A stretch of DNA of 64,000 nt from Streptomyces puniciscabiei (GCF_006715785.1 NZ_VFNX01000002.1:496001-560000); one strand, 5' to 3'; positions 44,395 to 53,985 are shown, counted from the first letter of the stretch. The notes: generated by a model not told the origin, from the sequence alone. Numbers and translations: made by a program.

Positions 44395-45108
44395 TCAGGT
44401 GATGCGGTGCCCTCCGTCGACGTGCAGCACGGTTCCGGTGATGAATCCGTTGTGCATGACCGACGAGAATGCCTGGGCGATGTCGTCGGGGGTGCCGACA
44501 CGGCGGGCTGGGAGGCGCTCGGCCAGTTCGGCGAAGGCCGCCTGTTTGTCCATGCCGAGTTGGTTCCAGATGGCGGTGTCCACCCAGCCAGGGGAGACCA
44601 CGTTGACGCGCACTGGCGCCAGTTCGATTGCCAGCCCGCAGGCCAGTGAAGCGAGCGCGCCGTTGGCTGCGGCCATGATCGTGTTCGACCCGTTGGGCCG
44701 GTACGCGTTGATGCCCGAGGTGTATGTGATCGAGTCGGTGACTCGGCCGGCCGCGTACTTGCCGACCAGCCAGGCACCGAGCAGCTTGGTAGCGACGACG
44801 GACCGAGCGGTCGCGGTGGCGACGTCGGCGGTCCGGCCGTACACGCCGGTGGCATCCGCCGCGGTGACCGCCACGTGGTCCACTCGTTCCACCTGGGCGA
44901 ACAGTGCGGCCACGTCCTCCTCCCGAGCTATGTCGGCCACGATGGTGCTGATCTTCCCTTGCCCGGAAGGCTCCAGTTGGGCCTGGGCCGTCGCGAGCCG
45001 GTCGGCGGATCGGCCGACGATCGTCACATCCATGCCCTCGGCGAGCAGGGTCCGGGCCAGGGCAAGGCCCATGCCGGAGCCGCCACCGATGATGATCGCT
45101 TGAGTCAT
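44395..45108 (-). CDS. SDR-family oxidoreductase, atypical active site
   Basis: A 237-residue short-chain dehydrogenase. Cofactor motif IIIGGGSGMGLALARTLL, D-A dipeptide in VADIAREEDV, and the C-terminal ARRVGTPDDIAQAFSS with GTVLHVDGG are typical. The Ser appears in ITYTSG, but the YxxxK motif is missing: ANGALASLACGL follows NTIMAA where Tyr and Lys belong. The fold is intact, so catalysis may be impaired or different. The ATG at 45108 is about 100 bases from a divergent XRE regulator. Confidence 0.8.
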   Translation of the reverse strand: MTQAIIIGGGSGMGLALARTLLAEGMDVTIVGRSADRLATAQAQLEPSGQGKISTIVADIAREEDVAALFAQVERVDHVAVTAADATGVYGRTADVATATARSVVATKLLGAWLVGKYAAGRVTDSITYTSGINAYRPNGSNTIMAAANGALASLACGLAIELAPVRVNVVSPGWVDTAIWNQLGMDKQAAFAELAERLPARRVGTPDDIAQAFSSVMHNGFITGTVLHVDGGHRIT

Positions 45109-45211
45109 GATTCGAGACTGCACCGCCGGATCGGTTCCGGGGCAGACCGCGTGGTTCCTAGGTGTGCCACGGCCACCCAGAAGCGGGGCGAGCGGTGGGA
45201 GACTCGAGGCT

Positions 45212-46048
45212 GTGAACGCGATGGCCAAGTTCCTTCGGATCCGCCGCGGGCAGATCGGCCCGGCCGATGTCGGGCTGCCCACCGGGCCGGGCGCCCGGCG
45301 CACACCTGGGCTGCGCCGCGAGGAACTGGCCGCGCTGGCCGGCGTGAGCGTGGACTACTACATCCGGATCGAGCAGGGTCGGGAGACCGCGCCCAGCGAT
45401 GCCGTACTGAGCGCATTGGCCCGGGCCCTGCGCCTCACCGCCGACGAGCACGCCCACCTGCTGGGCCTTGCCGACCAGGTCGCCGGGCGGACACCACGCC
45501 ACCGGCCCGCCGACCCGCGGCCGGCCAGCCCTGGCCTGCAACTGCTGCTGGAGTCGGCCCGGCCCAGCCCGGCGTACGTACTCGACGAGGTCAACGACGT
45601 GCTGGCCGCCAATCCTGAGGGTCTTGCACTGATGCCCGGGCTCAGCGACTGGCCACCGGCACAGCGCAACACCATCCGGTACACCTTTTTGCACGCGGCC
45701 GCGCGGACCCTGTTCGCCGACTGGGACCGGGTGGCCCGCAACAGCGTCGCGCACCTGCACACCGCCGAGCTGAGCGCGCCAGAGCGCACCGCCGCGCTGG
45801 TCGACGAACTGTCCTCGGCCGGCAGCGAGTTCGCCGCTCTGTGGCGCCGGCACGAAGTATGGGTCAAGCGCGCGGGTGAGACGGCGTTCCGGCACCCGAC
45901 AATCGGCCTGATCACCCTCGCCAACGAGGTGCTCACACCCACGGGCGATGCCCAGCGCATGCTGATCTACCAGGCCCCGCCCGGAACGGCCGAGTATGAT
46001 GCGCTGCTCCTGCTGGCCATGACCACCCAGGACGTGCGCGCCCCGTGA
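45212..46048 (+). CDS. XRE-family regulator of the MmyB type
   Basis: A 278-residue regulator. The HTH covers about residues 10-80 (RRTPGLRREELAALAGVSVDYYIRIEQGRE, LSALARALRLTADE), followed by the MmyB-like ligand-binding domain (LLLESARPSPAYVLDEVNDVLAANPEGLALMPGL, HPTIGLITLANEVLTPTGDAQRMLIY). It is divergent from the SDR gene, a common arrangement where it regulates that gene. The GTG at 45212 is used if GGGAG is the ribosome site; ATG at 45221 is the alternative. Confidence 0.85.
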   Translation: MNAMAKFLRIRRGQIGPADVGLPTGPGARRTPGLRREELAALAGVSVDYYIRIEQGRETAPSDAVLSALARALRLTADEHAHLLGLADQVAGRTPRHRPADPRPASPGLQLLLESARPSPAYVLDEVNDVLAANPEGLALMPGLSDWPPAQRNTIRYTFLHAAARTLFADWDRVARNSVAHLHTAELSAPERTAALVDELSSAGSEFAALWRRHEVWVKRAGETAFRHPTIGLITLANEVLTPTGDAQRMLIYQAPPGTAEYDALLLLAMTTQDVRAP

Positions 46049-46334
46049 CACGCGGACTGCGCATGTGAACTGACGGGCAGCAGACTGCACAGACCGCAGA
46101 CACCGCCACTGACTGGCTGGGTGGTGTGGTGTCGCACATACGAGACGACCCGGTCCCACAGCCTTCGTTGCTCGACAGGTCCGCTCTCGCCGGTGTTCCA
46201 CCTCATGTCCGGGGCCCGAAGAGCTTCGGACTCGCCTGGCGCGCCCACCAACGTGCGCCAGGCCCTTGGCCGGCGAGCAGGCGTCCAGCCGATCGCGAGT
46301 GAGGAGATCGGCGTCCAGCGGGAGTGGTGGCGTT

Positions 46335-46632
46335 CGCCATCGACAGCAGGTCCTTGCGGTCGTGCTTCAGCTCGACGTTCTCGTCCTCGAACTTCTCACC
46401 GTAGATGCTCCTGCCACCGGTGCCGTTGTGGTTGGTGAAATCACCGCCCTGCAGCATGAACTGGGGGATGATGCGGTGGAAGCCCGAGCCGGCGTAACCG
46501 TAGCCGTGCTGGCCGGTGGCCAGCTCACGGAAGTTGCGCGCGGTCTTCGGGACGACCTCGTCGAAGAGGTTGAAGACGATACGGCCGGCGGGGGCGCCGT
46601 TGATGCTGATGTCGAAGTAGACGTTGCATCCT
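46335..46632 (-). pseudogene. Cyclophilin (peptidyl-prolyl isomerase) remnant
   Basis: The minus strand encodes about 98 residues of a cyclophilin: [79 protein letters not shown]. The start codon and the final 70 residues with the second half of the active site are missing; both ends run into IS debris or unrelated sequence. Confidence 0.75.
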
Positions 46633-46689
46633 GTCCGTAAGACGTCGGCCGGCGATGAGGGCTGCGGCTGTGCCGACAAAAGGGCGAGG

Positions 46690-46935
46690 AAGTGCCCGGC
46701 CACCATCTGAGCAGGTGGTCGTAGTCGTATCCCTTGCCGGCGTGCAGCTTGGCCGGACGTCGGCGGCGCGGACCGCGTCGGGAACGGATGGGCGGGATGC
46801 CGCGCACGAGAGGTTTCAGACCGAGGCTGTCGTGCATGTTGGCGCCGGAGATGCCCAGCGACAGGGGCTGCCCGTTCCGGTCGGTGATCAGGTGGAATTT
46901 CGATCCGCACCGTGGGCCAGCCGCGGCAGCCAGGC
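46690..46935 (-). mobile_element. IS5-family transposase fragment
   Basis: The minus strand reads [45 protein letters not shown] and [12 protein letters not shown], the central DDE region of an IS5-family transposase. It joins the cyclophilin remnant directly on one side. Between about 46950 and 47210 a further minus-strand piece ([18 protein letters not shown]) looks like part of a secreted protein. Confidence 0.6.
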
Positions 46936-47440
46936 AGACGAGGCCGGTGAGCAGCGGGTGCGGCCGGACGGGGCGGCGGCGGGTCGGCAGGTGTGGCATG
47001 GGGTCCCGGCTCGGGGCGACGGTGCCGGAAACCGGCTTCCCGCCTGCGCTCTGGGTGCAGGTCTTGCCCAGCAGCGGCGTGGTGGTGCCGGACGTGATGC
47101 CCTGGAGCATGGCCGTCGACCAGTCGTAGGTCACCGTGTCCGGGCGGGTGACGTCGTACCAGACGGAGACCTTGCTGGTGCCGGACGAGCCGAGATCATT
47201 CTCGCGACCAGCTCTGTGGCCTGGTGGGCCGGCATCGGCTTCATCCGGTGGGCTACGTTTGCAGCCATGACTACCGGGACGGCATTGCGCCACACACGGA
47301 TTGGTGACCCGGTGCCCTTCTGAGCGCCGTACGGGCCGGTGCGGGCCCGCTGTTGGATCGAGGATCTTGCGCTGCTGCGCGGGCTCCGCCTCCGTCGTGT
47401 TGATCACAGGCTCGACACATCAACCACGACAGGAGAATTC

Positions 47441-48175
47441 ATGCCCACCAAGATGCTGCAGATTCCCACCCCGGACGGACGGGCCGACGCGTTCGCCGCC
47501 TTCCCCGACGGTGGCGGACGACACCCGGGGGTGCTGATGTACGCGGACGGCTTCGGGATCCGGCCCGTGCTGCGGGAGATGGCCCGCGAGCTGGCCGGAC
47601 ACGGGTACTACGTGGTCGTCCCGAACCTCTTCTACCGGCAGGGCCCGGCACCGGTGATCGAACTTCCTGAGCACATCGGAGAAGAGGTCCGACCCGCGCT
47701 CTTCGCCCGGCTGATGCCCTTGATCGAAGCGCACACCACAGAACGTGTCCTGAGCGACGCCGACGCCTATCTCGAGTTCCTCACCGCTCAGCCCGAGGTC
47801 TGCGCCGGACCGGTCGCGGTCACCGGCTACTGCATCGGCGGGCTTCTGGCGACGCGCACCGCCGTGGCCCACCGCGGCCAGGTGGCCGCCCTCGCCGCAT
47901 TCCACGGCCCGGTGGGAGTCGACGGACCCGGCAGCCTCTCCAAGCTCACCGCCGAGGTCCACTTCGGCCACGCCGAAAGCGACTTGACGCCCGCGGCGCT
48001 CGGCGAGCTCAACCAGGCCCTGGACGCGGCGGGTGTCGGCTACACCTCCGAGATCTACCCCGGCACCCTCCACGGTTTCACCATGTCCGACACCGATGCC
48101 TTCAACCCCGCCGCACTGCGGCGTCACTGGGACCGCCTGCTGCCCCTTCTGGGCCGCAGCCTGACCAAGAGCTGA
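47441..48175 (+). CDS. Dienelactone-hydrolase-family protein
   Basis: A 244-residue alpha/beta hydrolase. The Cys nucleophile is in VTGYCIGGLLATR, the acid probably in HFGHAESDLTP and the His in YPGTLHGFTM, the arrangement of dienelactone hydrolases. The ATG at 47441 has AGGAG upstream; the frame opens further upstream without coding signal. The biological substrate is open. A hairpin terminator follows at 48240. Confidence 0.85.
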   Translation: MPTKMLQIPTPDGRADAFAAFPDGGGRHPGVLMYADGFGIRPVLREMARELAGHGYYVVVPNLFYRQGPAPVIELPEHIGEEVRPALFARLMPLIEAHTTERVLSDADAYLEFLTAQPEVCAGPVAVTGYCIGGLLATRTAVAHRGQVAALAAFHGPVGVDGPGSLSKLTAEVHFGHAESDLTPAALGELNQALDAAGVGYTSEIYPGTLHGFTMSDTDAFNPAALRRHWDRLLPLLGRSLTKS

Positions 48176-48239
48176 GGCTCCGGCCGGCGAATCAAGCCCG
48201 AAGTCCGCTTCTGCGGAGTCCTGGCGATGTTCCGGAGTC

Positions 48240-48270
48240 GGTGGAGGGCGGGCGAGGCCCGGCCTCCACC
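48240..48270 (+). terminator. Hairpin terminator after the hydrolase gene
   Basis: GGTGGAGG ... CCTCCACC with an inner CGGGC/GCCCG pair forms a long, nearly complete stem around the loop GAG. It lies about 65 bases after the stop codon at 48175. Confidence 0.65.
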
Positions 48271-48296
48271 GAGGGGTTCTTGACGCGGCCGGCCCG

Positions 48297-48338
48297 TCTG
48301 GCGGACGAGCTGTGGCCCATCTGGCGGACGAGCTGTGG
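48297..48338. repeat. Direct repeat with 23-bp period
   Basis: TCTGGCGGACGAGCTGTGG occurs at 48297-48315 and again at 48320-48338. It lies just before the nucleotidyltransferase gene at 48351. Confidence 0.8.
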
Positions 48339-48350
48339 TAGGCAGGGCTG

Positions 48351-48977
48351 ATGATCAGCAGACTCCCTCTCGACCAGCAACTTGAGTCCCTTCGCGTGGT
48401 GTTGTCCCGTAACGACATGCTGACGGAGATCCTTTCGCGGGCGGCGACCTTGGAGCTGCCTGGGTGGTATGTAACGGCCGGCTGCCTGTTCCAGACCGTG
48501 TGGAACGTCGTCACGGGCAGGCCGCCGACGCATGGCATCAAGGACTACGACCTCTTCTATTTCGACAGCGGTGACATGTCCTGGGAGGCCGAAGACGCGG
48601 TGATCAAGACCGGGCGCAAAGTCTTCGCCGGCCTGCCCGCGGAGATAGAGATCCGTAACGAAGCCCGAGTTCACCTCTGGTATCGGGACAAGTTCGGTGT
48701 CCCGTGTCCGCCGTATGACTCCACTGAGGCGGCGATCGACAGTTTCGCCGCGACGACCTGCTGCCTCGGAGTACGTGTGGAGGCGGACGGCCGGTGGCGC
48801 GTGTATGCGCCGCACGGCTTGTCGGACGTGTTCAACCTCGTCGTCCGGCCGAACCCGGTGCTCGCTCCGAGAGCGGTCTACGAGACCAAGGCAGCGCGGT
48901 GGCGAGAGCAGTGGCCTGAGTTGACTGTTCTGGACTGGCCCTCGACGAGTGTCATGTCGGCCTCGTCCGTCGACTGA
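48351..48977 (+). CDS. Nucleotidyltransferase-family protein (PF06042 type)
   Basis: A 208-residue protein with WYVTAGCLFQTVWNVVTGR, the substrate-metal-site IKDYDLFYFDSG, then VHLWYRDKFGVPCPPYDSTEAAIDSF and an AATTCCLGVRVE segment, as in the PF06042 nucleotidyltransferase family of unknown substrate. It starts at the ATG just after the repeat at 48297. It is probably monocistronic. Confidence 0.75.
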   Translation: MISRLPLDQQLESLRVVLSRNDMLTEILSRAATLELPGWYVTAGCLFQTVWNVVTGRPPTHGIKDYDLFYFDSGDMSWEAEDAVIKTGRKVFAGLPAEIEIRNEARVHLWYRDKFGVPCPPYDSTEAAIDSFAATTCCLGVRVEADGRWRVYAPHGLSDVFNLVVRPNPVLAPRAVYETKAARWREQWPELTVLDWPSTSVMSASSVD

Positions 48978-49160
48978 CGTCGGCGGCATAGGTGACCCAG
49001 TCCCCAGTAGATGCCGGCGCGACGGCCCACGGAACGCGGACGGGACATGTCTGCGCGGACCTCTTCGTTTTTCACACACCGGACAACTCGCCCGGTGTCT
49101 CCATGTCACCGCACTCACCCACCGAGATCAATCGCAGGTCGGCCCATTAGGGTCGGGGGC

Positions 49161-49820
49161 ATGACGCAATCCCTCGCCGCCAGTGCCTTCGACTCGCTCC
49201 GCCTCGACGCCGTGACCGACCAGGAGGAACTGCGCCGGGCCTACGAACTCCCCAGCGACGCGGCCGTGCGCAAGCAGATGACCGAACTCACCGAACAGAC
49301 CCGGCGGTTGATCGGATGCTCATCGCTGGTCCTGGTCGCCAGCGTGGACGCCGAGGGCCACTGTGACGTTTCCCCGCGCGGCGGCCCCGCCGGGTTCGTC
49401 GCCGTCCTGGACTCACGAACGGTGGCGATACCGGACGCGACCGGCAACAAGCGTCTGGACACCCTGCAGAACGTCATCGCCACCGGACGGGCCGGGCTTT
49501 TGTTCGTCATCCCGGGGCGCACCACGACGCTCAGGGTGAACGGTCGGGCCTGCGTCTCCACGCGCCCGGAGCTGCTGTCGCAGCTGACCGCCGTAGGTAA
49601 GCCGCCGGCCAGTGCGCTGGTGCTGGGGATCGAGGAGGTCTACCCGCACTGCCCCAAGTCGCTCCTGCGCAGCGGTGCCTGGAAGCCGGGGCAGTGGCTT
49701 CCAGCGGACGCCCAGCCGACCTCGGCCGAGGTGACACTGGCCCAGCTGCGGATGCCGGAGCTGACGATCGCTGACATCGAACAGGCGGAGGCGGATTCGC
49801 TGAAGTACCGGTACGAGTGA
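49161..49820 (+). CDS. Pyridoxamine-phosphate-oxidase-like flavoprotein
   Basis: A 219-residue split-barrel flavin-binding protein: LVLVASVDAEGHCDVSPRGGPAGF, VAIPDATGNKRLDTLQNVIA, AGLLFVIPGRTTTLRVNGRA and PHCPKSLLRSGAWKPGQWLP fit the PPOX-type family, specifically its MSMEG_1061-like branch. It should bind FMN or F420. There is no regulatory partner. It faces the convergent F420-type reductase gene. Confidence 0.85.
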   Translation: MTQSLAASAFDSLRLDAVTDQEELRRAYELPSDAAVRKQMTELTEQTRRLIGCSSLVLVASVDAEGHCDVSPRGGPAGFVAVLDSRTVAIPDATGNKRLDTLQNVIATGRAGLLFVIPGRTTTLRVNGRACVSTRPELLSQLTAVGKPPASALVLGIEEVYPHCPKSLLRSGAWKPGQWLPADAQPTSAEVTLAQLRMPELTIADIEQAEADSLKYRYE

Positions 49821-49916
49821 CGGGCCGACCAGCGATTGCCGAACCACCAGCCCGCCGAACCCCCGGACCAGCATGGCCAAGATCAATCGCGGGACAGGTC
49901 TCCAGCCGAGCCCTCC

Positions 49917-50579
49917 CTAGTCGTCGACGGCTCCGGGTGCCAGAGCCGGGGCGGGGAAGGCGTGGCGGACTTCGCCGCCGGACCACCACACGCCGATGGC
50001 GAAGACCGCTGCAGCCTCCAGTAGCCCCGCCCGGTCCAGACCCCCGCACGGCAGCGGGATGCAGCCCATCGACGTGATCAACTCCCTCGTCACGGCGTCA
50101 GCGGGCGGGGCATCCGCGCAGAAGGGCACTGCCAGCGGGGCACCCTCGAAAGCCGGTTGCGGCAGGGTCCAGATGCTCTCGTGGCAGATGCCGAAGACCT
50201 TGACGACACGGGCGTGGGGCGCGGCCGCGGCGATGCGCAGGGCGGCCGAGTCCGTACCTCCGGCAGTGCACAGGACCGGGCCGCCGTCGCTGAAGGGCCG
50301 CATCGGCACTGTGCAGTCGAGGACGGTCCGTCCGGCGAGGTCCGCCGCCAGTTCCCTGGCCACCTGCGGTGCGACGTCGGCGGGGACGGCGAGCAGTACG
50401 GCCTCACCGTACCGCGCCGCCTCGGCGGGGCTGCCGTGCGCGGCGGCCCCGATGCGGGCGGCCGCAGCGGCGGCGGAAGCGGTGCTCCGGCCGCCCACCA
50501 TGACCTCGTGCCCTGCCCGTACCCAGGCCCCGCCCAGTGCCTGTGCCATGGCGCCCGTGCCGAGAATGCCGATGCGCAT
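49917..50579 (-). CDS. NADPH-dependent F420 reductase-like (NAD(P)-binding) protein
   Basis: A 220-residue protein with the Rossmann start MRIGILGTGAMAQALGGAWV and VMVGGRS, then AVLLAVPADVA and TVLDCTVP, as in NADP oxidoreductases coenzyme-F420-dependent. A typical C-terminal part with VVKVFGICHESIW follows. The ATG at 50579 has AGGAG upstream; the frame extends upstream. It is divergent from the HxlR regulator and close to a flavin/F420 PPOX protein. Confidence 0.8.
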   Translation of the reverse strand: MRIGILGTGAMAQALGGAWVRAGHEVMVGGRSTASAAAAAARIGAAAHGSPAEAARYGEAVLLAVPADVAPQVARELAADLAGRTVLDCTVPMRPFSDGGPVLCTAGGTDSAALRIAAAAPHARVVKVFGICHESIWTLPQPAFEGAPLAVPFCADAPPADAVTRELITSMGCIPLPCGGLDRAGLLEAAAVFAIGVWWSGGEVRHAFPAPALAPGAVDD

Positions 50580-50677
50580 CGTCCTGCTCCTGTTCGCGTC
50601 GTGGAAAGTCATGACCTGGACGCTAGGCGAGCCGATGCACACCGTCCGGTAGGCATCGGCGGGGGCAGGATGTGTGT

Positions 50678-51091
50678 ATGAGAGAGATGGATGGGGACGG
50701 AGACGATCTGGGCGGGGCACCGTTCGCGGCGGACTGCCGGGCTCGGATCGCCATCGAGGTGCTGGCCAACCGCTGGGACAGCGTGGTCATCTACGTCCTC
50801 GGCGAATCGGGCCCGATGCGGCCGCGCGCGCTGCTGGACCGGATCGGCGGGATCAGCTCCAAGGTGCTCAACGAGGCGCTGCGGCGGCTGGAGTACAACG
50901 GCCTGGTGCGGCGGCGTCGTTACGCCGAAGCGCCGCCTCGCGTCGACTACGCCCTGACCGAGGCCGGCACCGCCCTGCTCGTCCCGATCCGCGCCCTGGG
51001 CGCCTGGGCAGCGGCCTACGGAGACGATGTGCTGGCGGCACAGGACTGCTTGCACCGGCGCCAACACGTCTCGGACGGTCCAGCCGGATGA
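50678..51091 (+). CDS. HxlR-family transcriptional regulator
   Basis: A winged-helix regulator of about 137 residues: CRARIAIEVLANRWDSVVIYVLGESGPMRPRALLDRIGG, SSKVLNEALRRLEYNGLVRRRRY, VDYALTEAGTALLVPIRALG. It lies 98 bases from the divergent F420-type reductase and is the natural candidate for its regulator, perhaps in response to quinones or aldehydes as in other HxlR members. The start could be GTG at 50672, ATG at 50678 or ATG at 50687. Confidence 0.85.
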   Translation: MREMDGDGDDLGGAPFAADCRARIAIEVLANRWDSVVIYVLGESGPMRPRALLDRIGGISSKVLNEALRRLEYNGLVRRRRYAEAPPRVDYALTEAGTALLVPIRALGAWAAAYGDDVLAAQDCLHRRQHVSDGPAG

Positions 51092-51204
51092 CGACCCGTA
51101 GGGCACGTCCTGGCCCAGATACGAGCCGCACGGTTCTACCCCGCTGAGTGCACGGTCTCTGCGGCCCGCCGCTCGTGGTTCGTCTCCGGGCCCGCCCCGA
51201 CCGC

Positions 51205-51720
51205 GGCCCGCTCAGAAGTCGTAGCGGACATAGGTGCCTTCGGGCCGGCAGGCGATCCGGTCCGAGCCCCAGCAGTGGAGCATCGGCCCAACGCGGGGAA
51301 TCCATCGAGACCTTCGGAACCGCGGAGCCAACCCGAGGGCATTTCGAACGAGCCCAGGAGCGCTACGACGCACGGCACTCGGGCTCGGCAGGGCTGTGTG
51401 GGACATGCCTCGCTGGTCAGTGTGGTGCAGGCCCCGTTGAAGGATACCGATGGGGCGAACACGGTGATCGCCTTTGGGGGCAGATCTGGCGACTAAAGGC
51501 CATGATGACCCTCTGCGTCACCTTGCCGTCGAGTTCCATCTCGGTAGGGATGCCGGTGGCGGACGCCGATCCGTCCGGATTCAAGGTCAACGTGGTGCCG
51601 CACTTCCAGGCGCGCCCCAGCCATGCACGTCCATGTTCGGCTGTTCGCTGTTCAACACCCGCCCCTACCGGGGGTGGTGCGGCGCAGGTCACGCCCGCCG
51701 GTGCCAAGATGGACGAGTCG
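51205..51720 (-). pseudogene. Remnant of a secreted or lipoprotein gene
   Basis: Two minus-strand pieces with coding character, KCGTTLTLNPDGSASATGIP (about 51550-51620) and LHCWGSDRIACRPEGTYVRYDF ending near 51212, resemble the beta-rich domain and C-terminus of a Streptomyces secreted protein. They are in different frames with unrelated sequence between them. The remainder of 51092-51805 contains no gene. Confidence 0.35.
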
Positions 51721-51805
51721 TGGTGACAGGAGCGCACCGGCCCCCCAACCCAACAGGCCGACGGCACCACTTCCCCCTTCCCCCTATCCGGTAAGGAACC
51801 AAGGC

Positions 51806-53041
51806 ATGACCACCTCGCACGCCTTCCCCTTGGAGCCCACCTCGATCCATGTGCCCGACCACGCCCTCGATGACCTGCACACTCGTCTCGCACTGACCCG
51901 TCCACCGCTGGACGAGGGAAATGCGGACTGGTCGTACGGCGTCCCGGACAGCTACCTCCGTGAGTTGGTCGCCTACTGGCGGGACGGCTACGACTGGCGC
52001 AAGGCCGAGGCCGCCATCAACGCATACGAGCACTACCAGGTGAGCGTCGCCGGTGTCCCGGTGCACTTCATGCGCAAGCCCGGCCTCGGCCCCCGCCCGA
52101 TCCCGTTGATCCTCACCCACGGCTGGCCGTGGACGTTCTGGCACTGGTCGAAGGTGATCGACCCACTCGCCGACCCGGCCGCGTCCGGCGGTGATCCTTC
52201 CGACGCGTTCGACGTCATCGTGCCGTCCCTGCCCGGCTTCGGTTTCCCGGGCCCGCTCACCGGCTTTCCGGACGTCAACTTCTGGAAGGTCTCCGATCTC
52301 TGGCACACCCTGATGACCGAGACCCTGGGCTACGAGAAGTACGCCGCCGGTGGCTGCGACATCGGCGGGATCGTCTCCAGCCAGCTCGGCCACAAGTACG
52401 CCGACGAGCTGTACGGCATCCACATCGGCTCCGGGCTGCCGCTCGACTTCTTCACCGGCCCCCGCGCCTGGGACTTCGCACGGAACCGGCCCCTCTCCGA
52501 CGACCAGCCCGCCGACGTCCGCGCCCGCATCGTCGAGCTGGACCGCCGCTCGGCGTCCCACCTCGCCGTGCACATGCTCGACGGCGCCACCCTGGCGCAC
52601 GGGCTGAGCGACTCACCCGCCGGACTGCTCGCCTGGCTGCTGGAGCGCTGGAACGCCTGGAGCGACAACGGCGGCGACCTCGAATCCGTCTTCACCAAGG
52701 ACGACCTGCTCACCCACGCCACGATCTACTGGGTGAACAACTCCATCGCCACGTCGATGCGTTACTACGCCAACGCCAACCGATACCCCTGGTCCCCGGC
52801 CCACGACCGCACCCCGGTCGTGCAGGCCCCGGTCGGCCTCACCTTCGTCACGTACGAGAACCCGCCCGGCGTCCACACCGCCGAGGAGCGCGTCCGGGCG
52901 TTCAAGACCGGCCCGCAGGCCGGTTGGTTCAACCACGTCAACGTCAACGCCCACGACCACGGTGGCCACTTCATCCCCTGGGAGAACCCCTACGCCTGGG
53001 TGAGCGACCTGCGCCGCACTTTCCACGGCCGCCGGCCCTGA
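51806..53041 (+). CDS. Epoxide hydrolase-family protein
   Basis: A 411-residue alpha/beta hydrolase of the microsomal epoxide hydrolase type, with the N-terminal EHN region (PLEPTSIHVPDHALDDLHTRLALTR) and LILTHGWPWTFWHWSKVI, FDVIVPSLPGFGFPGP, then AAGGCDIGGIVSS with the Asp nucleophile. The His lies in HDHGGHFIPWENP. It likely opens an epoxide with water; the substrate is not known. The ATG at 51806 has AAGGAACC upstream. A hairpin terminator follows. Confidence 0.85.
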   Translation: MTTSHAFPLEPTSIHVPDHALDDLHTRLALTRPPLDEGNADWSYGVPDSYLRELVAYWRDGYDWRKAEAAINAYEHYQVSVAGVPVHFMRKPGLGPRPIPLILTHGWPWTFWHWSKVIDPLADPAASGGDPSDAFDVIVPSLPGFGFPGPLTGFPDVNFWKVSDLWHTLMTETLGYEKYAAGGCDIGGIVSSQLGHKYADELYGIHIGSGLPLDFFTGPRAWDFARNRPLSDDQPADVRARIVELDRRSASHLAVHMLDGATLAHGLSDSPAGLLAWLLERWNAWSDNGGDLESVFTKDDLLTHATIYWVNNSIATSMRYYANANRYPWSPAHDRTPVVQAPVGLTFVTYENPPGVHTAEERVRAFKTGPQAGWFNHVNVNAHDHGGHFIPWENPYAWVSDLRRTFHGRRP

Positions 53042-53065
53042 GCGACCCGCGGGCTCGTCCGGCGA

Positions 53066-53090
53066 CGGCCAGGCGAACACTGCCTGGCCG
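53066..53090 (+). terminator. Hairpin terminator after the epoxide hydrolase gene
   Basis: A perfect nine-base-pair stem CGGCCAGGC / GCCTGGCCG with a seven-base loop lies 25 bases after the stop codon. Confidence 0.7.
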
Positions 53091-53254
53091 GGGGGTCGCA
53101 TCTGCCGACCGACCTGCACCGCCCGCCACGCCGTCTGCCTGAAGCAGCCTCCCTGAGACGGTGCTGCGTGGCGACTACGTACTTCCGGTCAAACCCGACG
53201 TGGTCCGGCGACGGCCCGCGGCCCGGGCAGAGCCTGCTCACTCTCTGCTCGGGC

Positions 53255-53450
53255 GGAGTGTCCTGTTCGCGCTCCGGCTCGGCAAGGCCCTCGGGGCCCG
53301 TGTGATCGCCACCGCCAACAGCCCGGCGTAAGCGCGACGCCTGGCCGGAACTCGGCGCGGACGAGGCTCGGCGCCCTGGCACGGGCTCACTCGAGGAATC
53401 GCTCAAGGCGGTGAAGCCGGCGGGCGCCGCGTCGCCGATCGACCCCTGAC
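53255..53450 (+). pseudogene. Remnant of a quinone-reductase-type dehydrogenase
   Basis: LGKALGARVIATANSP and, in another frame, ELGADEA and LKAVKPAGA match the NADPH-binding part of MDR-family quinone reductases. Only about 60 residues in two frames remain. Confidence 0.4.
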
Positions 53451-53514
53451 GGACATGGTGACGGCTTCTGCACCCCACGTCACCCCACGCATCGAACGGC
53501 GGCAAGCCTGAGGG

Positions 53515-53985
53515 ATGCGGGTCCGCACCATCGTCCAGGACTTCGCCCACGAAGCCGCTTTGTTGATGCCGCTGCCCGCGGAACACATTCCGGACGGGCT
53601 TCGTCTCCACTCCGCTGGTCGACCGCTATGGCATGGTCGCCGTCCAGGTCTGCCGCTGTTCGGTCCCGGCCCGTTTCATCGGCCGCACCGGGATCGCCCG
53701 TCACCCAAGGTCGACCGCCAAGGGCCCGAGCGGACGGTACTGGACCACTTCCTGGAAGTGCTGCCGGCCAAGCCCGGAGCGATGGCCGGCTCCGAGGCCC
53801 TGGACCAGGGCCGCCGCGAGGGCACCTTCAGTGGCCGGAGGTCCGCCCCGCCGACCACCGCCATGACCTCGCCGGCACGGAACGCGCGCACCTGTCCTAC
53901 CAGGGCTTCCTCGCCGAACCGCTGATGGCCGACTGCGAGGACCGCGGCCAGAAATGGCTGTCCCACCACGAGAAACAGTTGACAG
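53515..53985 (+). mobile_element. IS21-family remnant (istA end and istB start)
   Basis: Translated pieces in shifting frames match IstA: PLVDRYGMVAVQVCRCSVPARFIGR, then LDHFLEVLPAKPGAMAGSEALDQ and REGTFS. A piece of the IstB start follows (ERAHLSYQGFLAEPLMADCEDRG). The element is truncated at both ends. It borders the low-G+C region and the broken phosphonate operon. Confidence 0.65.

Noticed and set aside
44040..44855. Minus-strand frame running across the SDR gene
   Set aside because: Its first part overlaps the SDR gene in a wrong phase with Pro/Ser/Arg bias; the remaining part has no recognisable motif.
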